NCBI RefSeq assembly: GCF_025751495.1
Contig: NZ_JAOWKZ010000002.1
Location: forward strand, 912,001-976,000
Direction of reading: 5' to 3'
Source of the DNA: Albidovulum litorale
GTDB taxonomy: Bacteria > Pseudomonadota > Alphaproteobacteria > Rhodobacterales > Rhodobacteraceae
DNA: 64,000 nt
Shown piece after piece: positions 26,478 through 35,174 of this stretch (within the stretch, counting starts at the first letter, position 1; each line of letters begins with the position of its first letter). Position numbers and translations under genes: made by a program. Below the pieces are notes generated by a model, which did not search any database, was not told where the DNA came from, and worked only from the letters and a program-made list of their open reading frames with translations.

Positions 26478-27716
26478 TTAGTTTTCTTGGCAATTATAGT
26501 GATCCAATTCCGTCAGGAACGATGTCAAAGCAAGGATTCCCGCGCCCATGTCATCTTTGGTGGCGAATTCTTCAGGCGTGTGGCTTACACCGTCTCGGCA
26601 CCTGACAAAAAGCATTGTAATGAGGCACAGATCCGCCATGGCCGATGCGTCATGTGTAGCGCCCGACGGCAGGACAAGGCCGGACGCGCCGAATTTCTTT
26701 GCAGCGGCAGCCAGTTGGGCGGACAATGAGTTGTCGCAAGGCTGCGCTATCTGGGAATAGGTCTTCTTGGCTTTGATCGCAGTTCTTCGGTCTGTGGACA
26801 GTTTCTGCATGAAGTTGTGAAGTGCTTCGCCCGCGGCGTAGCGGGACGCGTCGTCCGGCGAACGAAACTCGGCTGTCATGGTCACTCGGCGCGGCACCGC
26901 ATTGACGACATTCGGTTCAACGGTCAGAGCGCCGACGGTTGCGCGGAGGTCGGGGGTGGTTTGTCCCAGCCGGTCAACCTCGGTAACGATGGCGGCTGCG
27001 GTGACAAGCGCGTCACGCCGTCCGGACATGGGCAGCGTGCCCGCATGGCCGGTTTCGCCTGTTATCTCAATTTGATGCCGTTCAATGCCGCAAATCGCCG
27101 TGACGACGCCAAGGGGCTGGTCGTCGCGCTCAAGAACGGGTCCCTGTTCGATGTGAGTTTCGACGAAACCCAACACGTCATCGGGATTGCGTACGAGCGT
27201 TCCCACTACTTCGGGGTTCAGCCCGAAGCCTGTCATCGCCTCCTGAAGCGTTACCCCCTGCGAATCCGTCATGGTCAGCACAGCGGCATCGAACGTCCCC
27301 GCCAGGGCGCGCGAGCCGATCAGGGCCGTTGGAAACCGCACGCCTTCTTCGTCGGCGAAGGCCAGGATCTCGACCGTGAATGGCAGGTTGATCCCGTCTG
27401 ACCGAAGCTTTGCCAAGGCCAGAAGCGGCAGCACGACGCCCATGATCCCGTCGTAGGCGCCGCCCTCGCGTACTGAGTCCTGATGTGATCCCATCAGCAG
27501 CGTTTTCGATCCGGGTGGACCTTCGAGTCGGCCAATCAGCGTTCCGGCATGGTCAAGCGCAACGGTCAAACCCACCGCCTCCATATGCATCTGAAGGAGA
27601 TCAATCGCCGCCCGGTGTTCTGGCGTGAAGGGAAGACGCGTCACACCCGGACCCGGCTCAGAGCAGGTTGCGAGTTCGTTCAGAAGGCTTTCGGCGCGTG
27701 CCCCCCAATCAGTCAA
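26478..27716 (-). CDS. Zn-dependent amidase, hydantoinase/carbamoylase family (N-carbamoyl amino acid hydrolase-like)
   Basis: A 412-residue M20-like enzyme of the HyuC/allantoate amidohydrolase family. Motifs: MGSHQDSVREGGAYDG (metal His and Asp), FADEEGVRFP (metal and base Glu), HIEQGPVLE, and PSGATHDASAMA near the end. It cleaves the carbamoyl group or a related amide from an N-substituted amino acid. The start is taken as TTG at 27716, which overlaps the upstream stop (TTGACTGA), because earlier starts lie within the DUF1028 gene and the next ATG would remove conserved sequence. The resulting length is exactly typical. It lies in the genomic island with a peptide-type importer. Confidence 0.85.
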   Translation of the reverse strand: MTDWGARAESLLNELATCSEPGPGVTRLPFTPEHRAAIDLLQMHMEAVGLTVALDHAGTLIGRLEGPPGSKTLLMGSHQDSVREGGAYDGIMGVVLPLLALAKLRSDGINLPFTVEILAFADEEGVRFPTALIGSRALAGTFDAAVLTMTDSQGVTLQEAMTGFGLNPEVVGTLVRNPDDVLGFVETHIEQGPVLERDDQPLGVVTAICGIERHQIEITGETGHAGTLPMSGRRDALVTAAAIVTEVDRLGQTTPDLRATVGALTVEPNVVNAVPRRVTMTAEFRSPDDASRYAAGEALHNFMQKLSTDRRTAIKAKKTYSQIAQPCDNSLSAQLAAAAKKFGASGLVLPSGATHDASAMADLCLITMLFVRCRDGVSHTPEEFATKDDMGAGILALTSFLTELDHYNCQEN

Positions 27717-28374
27717 GGATGCGCTCCTTGTCGGATGTGACGGGAACTTGCTGTGCCCAATCGTAATAGTCGCCGGACGTAGCCTTTTGGCAGAGCTGCT
27801 CCAGCGCACCAATCGGGTCCGTGGCATGGTAGTCGATCCTCAAGGTCAACGGAGGACGATCAGGATGGAGGACGAGTATCGCAGCCGAGAGAAGACCCCG
27901 AAAATCGCCGCCCGCGTCATGGGCGGCCTTCAAGGCATTGATCAATCGGCGCTCGAATGCATCGCCAGAACTGGTGAACGCGGTTTCCATCGCGCTCAGT
28001 ACACTGTCACTTCCCAACATGTTTCCTGATACAATTCCGCCCGGAAATGTCAGGCTGCCTTTCACATCCTCATTCTTGTCCCCGGTATAGGCGGCGACGT
28101 TGCCGCTTAGGTCCATCGCCGAAAGTTGCCGATACGCCCGCCCTCTGTCGCGGGACGTCACGTCGTTAACCGCCTGTTCGGGCGCGGAGCCGTTGCGCAT
28201 CTGCTGCAAGACTTCCTCCCCCCAGAATGTCGAGGGCGCGGCGCCCTGGCTGGCGGACATGCCTGCGGCGAGTTCTCCGCGCAAAACCCATCCACCAACA
28301 CAAAGACTGCCTGTTGCAGCGGCCCCTCCGATGGAACCTGTCTTTTGGTCGCGCGCTAGAATCGAGAACGTCAT
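27709..28374 (-). CDS. DUF1028 family protein (Ntn-hydrolase fold)
   Basis: A 221-residue DUF1028 protein. Hallmarks: MTFSILARD at the start, GGAAATGSLCVGGWV, MSASQGAAPSTFWGEEVLQ and GNMLGSDSVLSAMETAF. The family has an N-terminal-nucleophile-hydrolase-like fold, and Thr2 would become the N-terminus after Met removal. Its activity is unproven, but it is common beside peptide importers and amidases. The start at 28374 leaves the palindromic operator outside the gene; 28401 would put the start inside the palindrome. Divergent from the importer and cotranscribed with the carbamoylase. Confidence 0.85.
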   Translation of the reverse strand: MTFSILARDQKTGSIGGAAATGSLCVGGWVLRGELAAGMSASQGAAPSTFWGEEVLQQMRNGSAPEQAVNDVTSRDRGRAYRQLSAMDLSGNVAAYTGDKNEDVKGSLTFPGGIVSGNMLGSDSVLSAMETAFTSSGDAFERRLINALKAAHDAGGDFRGLLSAAILVLHPDRPPLTLRIDYHATDPIGALEQLCQKATSGDYYDWAQQVPVTSDKERILD

Positions 28375-28399
28375 ATCGCACCTTAAACTGGAGTCATCC

Positions 28400-28441
28400 A
28401 TTTATCATGATAAATTGACGATTGCAAATTATCATGATAAA
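28400..28441. promoter_or_regulatory. Tandem palindromic operators in divergent promoter
   Basis: A perfect 16-bp palindrome ATTTATCATGATAAAT (28400-28415) and a second copy with core TTATCATGATAA (28429-28440), centres 27 bases apart. They sit between the DUF1028 and binding-protein genes in a strikingly AT-rich patch. The island's own GntR regulator (33845-34609) is the best candidate to bind them. Near-integral helical-turn spacing fits cooperative binding on a divergent promoter. Confidence 0.75.
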
Positions 28442-28475
28442 TATGCGACCAGAACACCAACAGGGAGAATAAGAA

Positions 28476-30053
28476 ATGCCACTGCTTTCCTGGACCCGAA
28501 GGGGCCTCGTCGCGGCCGTTGGGGCCGCTTTCTTGATCGGCGGTCTGGGTGGGCCGGTCGTTGCACAAACCCCGCCCGGCGTCTTGATCGTCGGCCAGAT
28601 TGCAGAACCGAAATCGCTCGACCCCGCGGCCGTGACGGCCGTCAACGATTTCCGCATTCTCGTAAATGTTTACGAGGGGTTAACCCGCTACAAGTCGGGC
28701 ACACTGGAGGTGGAGCCGGCGCTGGCGACCAGTTGGGACATCAGCGAGGACGGCACCCAATACACCTTTACCCTGCGTGATGGCGTGACGTTCCACGACG
28801 GGACGCCCTTCAACGCCGAGGCAGTCAAGTTCAACTTTGACCGGATGCTGGACGAGAATCACCCCTATCACGACACGGGGCCTTTCCCGCTGTCGTTCTT
28901 CTTTGGTGCGGTTCAGTCGACCGAGGTCGTTGATGACATGACAGTGAAGTTCACGCTGAACGCGCCCTACGCACCCTTCCTGTCGAACCTTGCCTATCCC
29001 ACCGGTCTGATCGTGTCGCCTGCCGCCGTCGAGGCGCACGGCAAGGAGTTCGGCCGCAACCCGTCCGGCACCGGTCCTTTCAAGTTCGCCGAGTGGCGCT
29101 CGAACGAGGCCGTAGTCGTTGAACGGAATGACGGCTATTGGGGAGAAGCCGCTGGTACGCAAGCCGTCGTCTTCCGCCCGATCACCGACGCCAACACCCG
29201 TGTGGCCGAAATGCTGGCGGGCGGTATCGACATGATGGTTGAAGTGCCACCGACATCGCTGGGCCAGTTTTCGGGCGGTGGCTTCAGCGTTGCGGAACAG
29301 GCCGGGCCGCACGTATGGTTCCTGATCCTGAACGCCAAGGAAGGCCCGTTTGCCGACAAGCGCGTACGTCAGGCCGCAAACTATGCGATCAACAAGGAAG
29401 CGATCGTGAACGACGTGCTGGAAGGCACGGCAAGCGTGGCGGCTGGTCCGACTCCTCCCGCCTTTGCCTGGGCCTATAACGAAGCGCTCGATCCCTATCC
29501 CTACGATCCCGAAAAGGCCAAGGCGCTGATCGCTGAAGCCGGGGCTGATGGGGCAACGCTGACCTTCTATGTCACCGAGGGCGGTTCCGGTATGCTTGAT
29601 CCGGTGCCGATGGGCACTGCGATCCAGGCGGACCTTCAGGCCGTTGGCTTTGACGTGAAAATCGAAACCTACGAGTGGAACACCTTCCTGGGCGAAGTGA
29701 ACCCGGGGCTGGAGGGCAAGGCGGACATGGCTGAAATGGCCTGGATGACCAATGACCCCGACACGCTGCCCTATCTGGCGCTGCGGTCCGAGGCCTGGCC
29801 TGACAAGGGGGGCTTCAACTCGGGCTACTACGCCAACCCGAAGGTCGATGAACTTCTGGACGCCGCCCGTACGGCGACGGATCAGGATGAACGCGCACGG
29901 CTTTACCGCGAGATGCAGGAGATTGTGCAGGAAGATGCGCCCTGGGTCTTTGTCGCCAACTGGAAGCAGAACGCGGTAACCAATGACCGGGTGGAGAACT
30001 TCGGGCTTGAGCCGTCGTTCCTGCTGCACCTGCAAGGCGTGGTAAAGAACTGA
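28476..30053 (+). CDS. Peptide-type ABC transporter substrate-binding protein
   Basis: A 525-residue family 5 solute-binding protein. The signal peptide is about residues 1-31 (RRGLVAAVGAAFLIGG, ending VVAQ). The mature protein opens VLIVGQIAEPKSLDPAAV, the usual signature region for this family, followed by FTLRDGVTFHDGTPF. First gene of the island's importer operon, 35 bases downstream of the second operator. Specificity is unknown; neighbours suggest an N-acylated or carbamoylated amino acid or short peptide. Confidence 0.92.
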   Translation: MPLLSWTRRGLVAAVGAAFLIGGLGGPVVAQTPPGVLIVGQIAEPKSLDPAAVTAVNDFRILVNVYEGLTRYKSGTLEVEPALATSWDISEDGTQYTFTLRDGVTFHDGTPFNAEAVKFNFDRMLDENHPYHDTGPFPLSFFFGAVQSTEVVDDMTVKFTLNAPYAPFLSNLAYPTGLIVSPAAVEAHGKEFGRNPSGTGPFKFAEWRSNEAVVVERNDGYWGEAAGTQAVVFRPITDANTRVAEMLAGGIDMMVEVPPTSLGQFSGGGFSVAEQAGPHVWFLILNAKEGPFADKRVRQAANYAINKEAIVNDVLEGTASVAAGPTPPAFAWAYNEALDPYPYDPEKAKALIAEAGADGATLTFYVTEGGSGMLDPVPMGTAIQADLQAVGFDVKIETYEWNTFLGEVNPGLEGKADMAEMAWMTNDPDTLPYLALRSEAWPDKGGFNSGYYANPKVDELLDAARTATDQDERARLYREMQEIVQEDAPWVFVANWKQNAVTNDRVENFGLEPSFLLHLQGVVKN

Positions 30054-30062
30054 AGCTAAACG

Positions 30063-30090
30063 CTCCGGGGCCGTCCTGTCGGCCCCGGAG
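30063..30090 (+). other. Intercistronic hairpin covering the permease ribosome-binding site
   Basis: A perfect 10-bp stem (CTCCGGGGCC 30063-30072 with GGCCCCGGAG 30081-30090) and 8-base loop, ten bases after the binding-protein stop. The 3' arm contains the GGAG that serves the permease ATG at 30096, so the fold would both protect the upstream mRNA and limit permease translation. Confidence 0.65.
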
Positions 30091-30095
30091 AAACC

Positions 30096-31058
30096 ATGCG
30101 CGGGGCAATGATGGGCGGCTACATCCTGAAACGTCTGATCTCTGCGGTCCCGGTCCTTCTGGGCATCACGATCATCGTCTTTCTGATCATGTCGCTCATT
30201 CCGGGCGATCCGGCCACCGCAATTCTCGGCTCATACGCCACCCCTGAAAATGTCGAAAAGCTGAACCGTGACCTTGGCCTCGATAAGCCGATGGTCCAGC
30301 GCTATTTCATCTGGCTCGGCAACATGCTGACCGGCGATTTCGGGCGCTCCTTTTCGCTCAACCGCCCCGTTCTGGACGAGATCGTCGAGCGTTTCTCTGC
30401 AACCCTTATTCTGGCCGGCACGGCGTTTGTGTTGTGTTCGGTTCTTGGCGTGCTGGCGGGTGTGGTATCGGCCGCGCGCCAGTATGGCCTTGCAGACAAG
30501 GCAATCACATTCATCGTACTGATCGGCATCTCGGTGCCGTCCTTTTTCCTTGGCATGATGATGATCCTGCTCTTCGCGGTGAACCTGCGCTGGCTGCCCG
30601 TATCGGGGATGTACGCGATCTATGGCGGCGGGGACCTGCCCGATCTTCTCAACCACCTGATCATGCCTGCGCTCGCGTTGGCGGCGGTGGCGACGGGCGT
30701 CATTGCGCGGCTTGCACGTTCGGCGATGCTGGAGGTCCTGCGGCAGGACTATATCCGCACGGCGCGCGCCAAGGGTGTGCCGGAACGCCGCGTGATCATG
30801 GGTCACGCGCTGCGTGCGGCCATGGTGTCGATCATCCCGGTTCTCGGCATTCAGGCCGGGTTCGTCCTGTCGGGGGCGGTCTACATTGAAATCGTGTTTC
30901 AATGGCCCGGTGTGGGGCGGATGCTGGTCGAAGCAATCCTGAAGCGCGATCTCTTGCTGGTTCAGGGCGGCGTTGTCTTCGTTGCGGCCTGTTATGTCAT
31001 GTTCAATATCGCGGTGGACGTGGCGCAAAGCCTGCTTGATCCAAGGATCAAGACATGA
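30096..31058 (+). CDS. ABC transporter permease, DppB type (island copy)
   Basis: A 320-residue permease: first helix VPVLLGITIIVFLIM, then SLIPGDPATAILG, the coupling region RTARAKGVPERRVI, and the ending DVAQSLLDPRIKT. An in-frame ATG at 30111 (MGGYILKRL) is a plausible alternative start, but GGAG is best placed for 30096. It overlaps the next gene by 4 bases (ATGA). Confidence 0.92.
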   Translation: MRGAMMGGYILKRLISAVPVLLGITIIVFLIMSLIPGDPATAILGSYATPENVEKLNRDLGLDKPMVQRYFIWLGNMLTGDFGRSFSLNRPVLDEIVERFSATLILAGTAFVLCSVLGVLAGVVSAARQYGLADKAITFIVLIGISVPSFFLGMMMILLFAVNLRWLPVSGMYAIYGGGDLPDLLNHLIMPALALAAVATGVIARLARSAMLEVLRQDYIRTARAKGVPERRVIMGHALRAAMVSIIPVLGIQAGFVLSGAVYIEIVFQWPGVGRMLVEAILKRDLLLVQGGVVFVAACYVMFNIAVDVAQSLLDPRIKT

Positions 31059-32920
31059 GCACGTTTCTGAAACTCCTGTTCCGCAATCGTCTGGCCGCCA
31101 TGGGCGCGGTGGTGCTGGGGGCGATCCTGCTTCTGGTGCTCGTCACGCCGATCCTGCCCTTGCACGACCCCGACATCACCGCCACCGCCGACCGGTTCAA
31201 GCGACCGTTCACCGAAGGCCACCTTCTGGGCACAGATCATCTTGGCCGCGATCTGCTCAGCCGTTTGCTGCATGGGACGAGGCTTTCTCTTGCTATCGGT
31301 GTCGCCGCTGCGTTGATTGCCGCCACCATCGGCTCGGCCATCGGCATTGTTGCGGGGTATTTCGGCGGACGCACCGACAATATCATCATGCGCGGCGTGG
31401 ATATGCTGATGGCCTTTCCCTACATCCTGCTGGCACTGGCCATCGTTGCCGCCCTCGGCCCCGGGCTGATGAACGCCTTGATTGCCGTGGCCGCCGTCAA
31501 CGTGCCCTTCTTTGCCCGCAACATTCGCGGCATCACCGTCGGTCTTGCGGGACATGAATTCATCGACGCGGCGCGGCTGGCGGGTATGGGGCACACGCGG
31601 ATCATCCTGACCGAACTCCTGCCCAATGTTCTGCCCGTCATTGTGATCGCCATGTCGACGACGGTGGGCTGGATGATTCTGGAAACCGCCGGTCTCAGCT
31701 TCCTTGGCCTTGGCTCACAACCCCCCCAAGCCGATCTCGGCTCAATGCTGGGTGAGGCACGTTCAGCGATGATCTCGCATCCACACACCTCCATCGTGCC
31801 GGGGGTGATGATTTTCCTCATCGTCATGTCCATCAACCTGCTGGGCGACGGCGTGCGCGATGCGCTCGATCCCCGGTTGCGTTCGGGCGCCTTGTCGCGG
31901 CCGCGGGCAACCACGCTTGTGGAGCGTCAGGGCGACATCCCCGCCGCAACCGACGATCTTCTGGCCATTCAAGAGCTAGAAACCCAGTTCCACGTGGGTA
32001 ACCGCATCTACCGCGCTGTGGGGGGCGTCTCACTGGCAGTGAAGTCCGGAGAATGTCTGGGCGTGATCGGCGAAAGCGGCTCAGGCAAATCCGTCACTGC
32101 ACTTTCGGTCATGGGGCTTGTCGCCTCGCCACCCGGAGTGATCACCGGCGGCGCGGTGCGGTTCCAGGGCGAGGACCTGATCGGCGCGCCCTACGAAACC
32201 CTGCGCCGGAAGCGCGGTGACCGGGTGGCCTATATCTTCCAGGACCCGCTTTCTACCCTGCATCCCCTCTATCGCATCGGGCAGCAACTCGCCGAGGCAA
32301 TCCAGTCGCACCACAAGATCGGCTCTGCCGAGGCCCGGTCCCGCGCCATTAGGCTGCTGAAAGATGTGCGCATCCCCAATGCGGAGGCTCGGGTGGACAA
32401 CTTTCCCCACGAAATGTCGGGCGGCATGCGACAGCGAGTCGGCATCGCCATGGCGCTGGCGAATGAACCCGATGTGATCATTGCCGACGAACCTACCACC
32501 GCGCTGGATGTCACCGTGCAGGCCCAGATCCTCTCGCTCCTCGACGACCTGCGCCGTGACCGGGGGCTGGCGATCATTTTCATCACTCATGACTTCGGCG
32601 TCGTGGCGCAGCTTTGCGACCGGGTGGCGGTGATGTATGCGGGCCGGATCGTCGAGGAAGGTCCCACCAAGGCCGTACTCGACGCACCCGCGCATCCCTA
32701 CACCAAACGCCTGATCGCCTGCGTGCCGGAGTTGGGAGGCGGACGGCGCGAACTGGCAGCCATCCCCGGCCTGCCACCGGTTGTCGATGACCTGCCGCCG
32801 GGATGTGCCTTCGCTCCACGTTGCGACAAGGCACAGGACAATTGCAGGGCAGCAGAAGTCGTGCTGCTGGGGAATGAACCGCGCGCCGTCCGGTGCCTCT
32901 ATCCGGAGGAGGCCATTTGA
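31055..32920 (+). CDS. Fused DppC-type permease and DppD-type ATPase
   Basis: A 621-residue fusion. Residues about 1-280 form a complete DppC permease (LLGTDHLGRDLLSRLL, GHEFIDAARLAGMGHTRI, GDGVRDALDPRLRSG). After a linker of about 30 residues, residues about 310-621 form a DppD ATPase (GESGSGKSV, MSGGMRQR, VIIADEPTTALD, FITHDFG, and the C-terminal HPY region CAFAPRCDKAQDNC). There is no stop or frameshift at the junction. Such permease/ATPase fusions occur in several peptide importers. The fused ATPase should pair with the DppF protein encoded next. Confidence 0.93.
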   Translation: MSTFLKLLFRNRLAAMGAVVLGAILLLVLVTPILPLHDPDITATADRFKRPFTEGHLLGTDHLGRDLLSRLLHGTRLSLAIGVAAALIAATIGSAIGIVAGYFGGRTDNIIMRGVDMLMAFPYILLALAIVAALGPGLMNALIAVAAVNVPFFARNIRGITVGLAGHEFIDAARLAGMGHTRIILTELLPNVLPVIVIAMSTTVGWMILETAGLSFLGLGSQPPQADLGSMLGEARSAMISHPHTSIVPGVMIFLIVMSINLLGDGVRDALDPRLRSGALSRPRATTLVERQGDIPAATDDLLAIQELETQFHVGNRIYRAVGGVSLAVKSGECLGVIGESGSGKSVTALSVMGLVASPPGVITGGAVRFQGEDLIGAPYETLRRKRGDRVAYIFQDPLSTLHPLYRIGQQLAEAIQSHHKIGSAEARSRAIRLLKDVRIPNAEARVDNFPHEMSGGMRQRVGIAMALANEPDVIIADEPTTALDVTVQAQILSLLDDLRRDRGLAIIFITHDFGVVAQLCDRVAVMYAGRIVEEGPTKAVLDAPAHPYTKRLIACVPELGGGRRELAAIPGLPPVVDDLPPGCAFAPRCDKAQDNCRAAEVVLLGNEPRAVRCLYPEEAI

Positions 32921-33876
32921 TGCCCGCGCTAAAGGTCACCAACCTCGCCAAAACTTTCCCTATGAAACCACGGTTCTTCGGCCCTACCCCACCCGGTGTG
33001 CGTGCCGTGCGGCCGATGAGTTTCGAAGTGGCGGCGGGCGAAACGCTGGGCGTCGTCGGCGAATCCGGCTGCGGAAAGTCCACGCTGGCGCGGATGCTGG
33101 TCGGGCTGTTGGAGCCGTCGGAAGGAGCAATCCAGATCGAAGGCCGCGCGCTCGATAACGCCAATCCGGCGGAGTTCGGCAAGCTGATCCAATATGTCTT
33201 TCAGGACCCGCAAAGCTCGCTCAACCCGCGCAAGACCATTCGCCAGGTGATGGAAGCGCCGCTGAAACGCCTTCATGGCATGGCGCAGGCAGAGCGCGAC
33301 CGGCGTATCAGCGAAATCTTCGCCAGCGTGAACCTGCGCGAGGAGTTTCTCGACCGCTATCCGCATGAATTCTCCGGGGGACAAGCGCAGCGGATCGGTA
33401 TCGCCCGCGCACTGGCCGCCAACCCCAGGATCATCATTCTGGACGAACCGGTTTCCGCACTTGACGTTTCGGTGCAGGCGCAGGTTCTCAACCTGTTGGC
33501 CGTTCTGAAATCGCAATTCGGGCTGACCTATCTCTTCATCACCCATGACCTCGCGGTGGTCGAAGCGGTCAGCGACCGGATCATCGTGCTCTACTTTGGT
33601 GCCGTGGTCGAGATCGGCAAAGCAGAGAGCATCTTTGCAAACCCCCGACACCCTTATACAAAACTTCTGGCTGACAGCGCGCCGGTCGTGGGCAAGCCCC
33701 TCAAGGCACCTGAACAGAAAGGAACGGAACTGCCCGATCCGCTTAACCCTCCACCGGGCTGCGCCTTTGCTGGCCGCTGCGCGCGCGCCTCAGACCAGTG
33801 CCGTACAATCGAGCCAGACCTCAAGCCAATGGGAGACGACCAGTTTGCCGCCTGCCACCACCCGCTCCAAGACTGA
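32920..33876 (+). CDS. Peptide ABC transporter ATP-binding protein, DppF type (island copy)
   Basis: A 318-residue ATPase: Walker A GESGCGKST, Q-loop VFQDPQSSLNPRKT, signature FSGGQAQR, Walker B IIILDEPVSALDV, C-terminal HPY cysteines (CAFAGRCARASDQC). The TGATG overlap with the fusion gene and an upstream GGAGGAGG fix the start at 32920. It overlaps the regulator gene by about 32 bases. Confidence 0.93.
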   Translation: MPALKVTNLAKTFPMKPRFFGPTPPGVRAVRPMSFEVAAGETLGVVGESGCGKSTLARMLVGLLEPSEGAIQIEGRALDNANPAEFGKLIQYVFQDPQSSLNPRKTIRQVMEAPLKRLHGMAQAERDRRISEIFASVNLREEFLDRYPHEFSGGQAQRIGIARALAANPRIIILDEPVSALDVSVQAQVLNLLAVLKSQFGLTYLFITHDLAVVEAVSDRIIVLYFGAVVEIGKAESIFANPRHPYTKLLADSAPVVGKPLKAPEQKGTELPDPLNPPPGCAFAGRCARASDQCRTIEPDLKPMGDDQFAACHHPLQD

Positions 33877-34609
33877 ACCCAAGCTCAGCCGCCCGGTTCA
33901 GGTCGCCGAAGCGATTAAGAACTGGGTCGTCGAACAGGGTTTGCAGGCCGGGGACCGTTTGCCCGGGGAAGCCGAACTGATTGAGCGCTTTGGCATGGCC
34001 AAGGGCACCATCCGCGAGGCCATGCGTGTGCTCGAAGCGCAGGGGCTGATCAAGACCCGCACCGGCCCAGGCGGCGGCAGCTTTGTGCACGAAGTCAGCC
34101 GACAGCGCGCCAAGGCCTTGCTGGGCAACTACTTCTATTTCAAGAATTTGACCATCGGAGACATCTACCAGCTGCGCCTGACGCTGGAGCCTGAACTGGC
34201 TGCGACGCTGGCGGGAAAATTGTCCGAAGAAGTTCTGGAACAGCTTGAGGCGAACATTGCCGCGTATTCCGAACCCGCTAAGACCCTGAATGAAGAACGC
34301 GAACAGCACGTTGCCTCACTGCGGTTCCACGCAATCTTGGCCGCACAGGCGAAGAACCCTCTGCTTGGATTTGTGATTGATTTCATGGTGAACCTGCTGA
34401 CCGATCTGACGGTCTATCGACGCCTTTATTCTCCCCCAAATGTCGAGCTTTGGAAGCAAGGCCGCGATCACCAACGCCAGCTCATTACCGCTCTTCGCGA
34501 CGGCGAAGCGGAAACTGCACGCTCGATCATGTTCGATCACATGGAAACGGCTTGGAAACTGATGCGCCGACAAGAGGTCGAAATGGAGAGTCGATTCATT
34601 TCAGAATGA
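33845..34609 (+). CDS. GntR/FadR family transcriptional regulator
   Basis: A 254-residue FadR-type regulator. Winged helix about residues 17-85 (DRLPGEAELIERFGMAKGTI, REAMRVLEAQGLIKTR), then an FCD ligand-binding domain (LRLTLEPELAATLAGKL, RFHAILAAQAKNPLLGF). The TTG at 33845 is the best-placed start after GGGAG in the end of dppF; no ATG fits. Last gene of the importer operon, it probably autoregulates through the palindromes at 28400-28441. Confidence 0.82.
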   Translation: MPPATTRSKTEPKLSRPVQVAEAIKNWVVEQGLQAGDRLPGEAELIERFGMAKGTIREAMRVLEAQGLIKTRTGPGGGSFVHEVSRQRAKALLGNYFYFKNLTIGDIYQLRLTLEPELAATLAGKLSEEVLEQLEANIAAYSEPAKTLNEEREQHVASLRFHAILAAQAKNPLLGFVIDFMVNLLTDLTVYRRLYSPPNVELWKQGRDHQRQLITALRDGEAETARSIMFDHMETAWKLMRRQEVEMESRFISE

Positions 34610-34889
34610 GACCCATTTTCGACCTCGGAGCAAACGCGGCATTTAGTGATGAAATGCGCTGTCAACGTTGGGTTGTCATTGTGGGAGGCCATAGCGGATC
34701 GGAGGATCCGACATGGAACTAACCCCAAATCTTTCAGGTATCCGCGCCCTACGCCCAGCATGGAACAAGGGCCGCGTTCGGCCCTTTGCCGACATCCAGC
34801 GGCTTGCAGCGATGCTGCGGTCGCAGCCCGCGTTGCTGCCGTTCTGGTTCGACGCAGAAAGTCGGAGTCAGATTGTTCGGAGATGGATC
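34610..34889. other. Region without a convincing gene inside the island
   Basis: About 280 bases between the GntR regulator and the ParE-like remnant. Short open frames exist on both strands, including a 91-codon one at 34713-34988, but none shows family features and the latter overlaps the ParE remnant antisense. Probably scar sequence from loss of the island's integration genes. Confidence 0.5.
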
Positions 34890-35126
34890 TCAGAGGCGCC
34901 GCTCGACATCCATGCTCTGATGAAGGATCCGCACGACGACAAGATTGGCTTCGGTCCTGCGGAAGAAGATGACATGGCGCCCGGATAGGCATTTCTGCAT
35001 TCCCTCCGCAATCGACACGGGCCTCCCCGTCCGGTCGCCGCGCGCGAGTTGGTCGACCGCGTTGATCAGGTCGGTGGTGTAGGCGCGTTTGATGCGTTCG
35101 TTTTCTTCATTCACCTTACGGGGCAT
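34890..35126 (-). pseudogene. Chimeric remnant: integrase N-terminus fused to ParE toxin C-terminus
   Basis: A 78-codon open frame with two unrelated halves. The first 15 or so residues, MPRKVNEENERIKRAY, match the usual start of tyrosine integrases that follow small HTH genes next to tRNAs. The rest resembles the second half of a ParE-type toxin: DLINAVDQLARGDRTGRP, then GRHVIFFRR and the classic ending VRILHQSMDVERRL. A strong AAAGGAG site precedes the ATG. The likely event is one deletion removing most of the integrase, any parD, and the first third of parE. The toxin part lacks its N-terminal helices, so activity is doubtful. Confidence 0.6.
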
Positions 35127-35174
35127 GATATCTCCTTTCGAAGTGACAGCTTGAACAGAGGTTCGAGGTATCCA

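Noticed and set aside
34713-34988. A 91-codon open frame
   Set aside because: Overlaps the ParE-like remnant antisense and shows no convincing homology, although PAWNKGR recalls some integrases.
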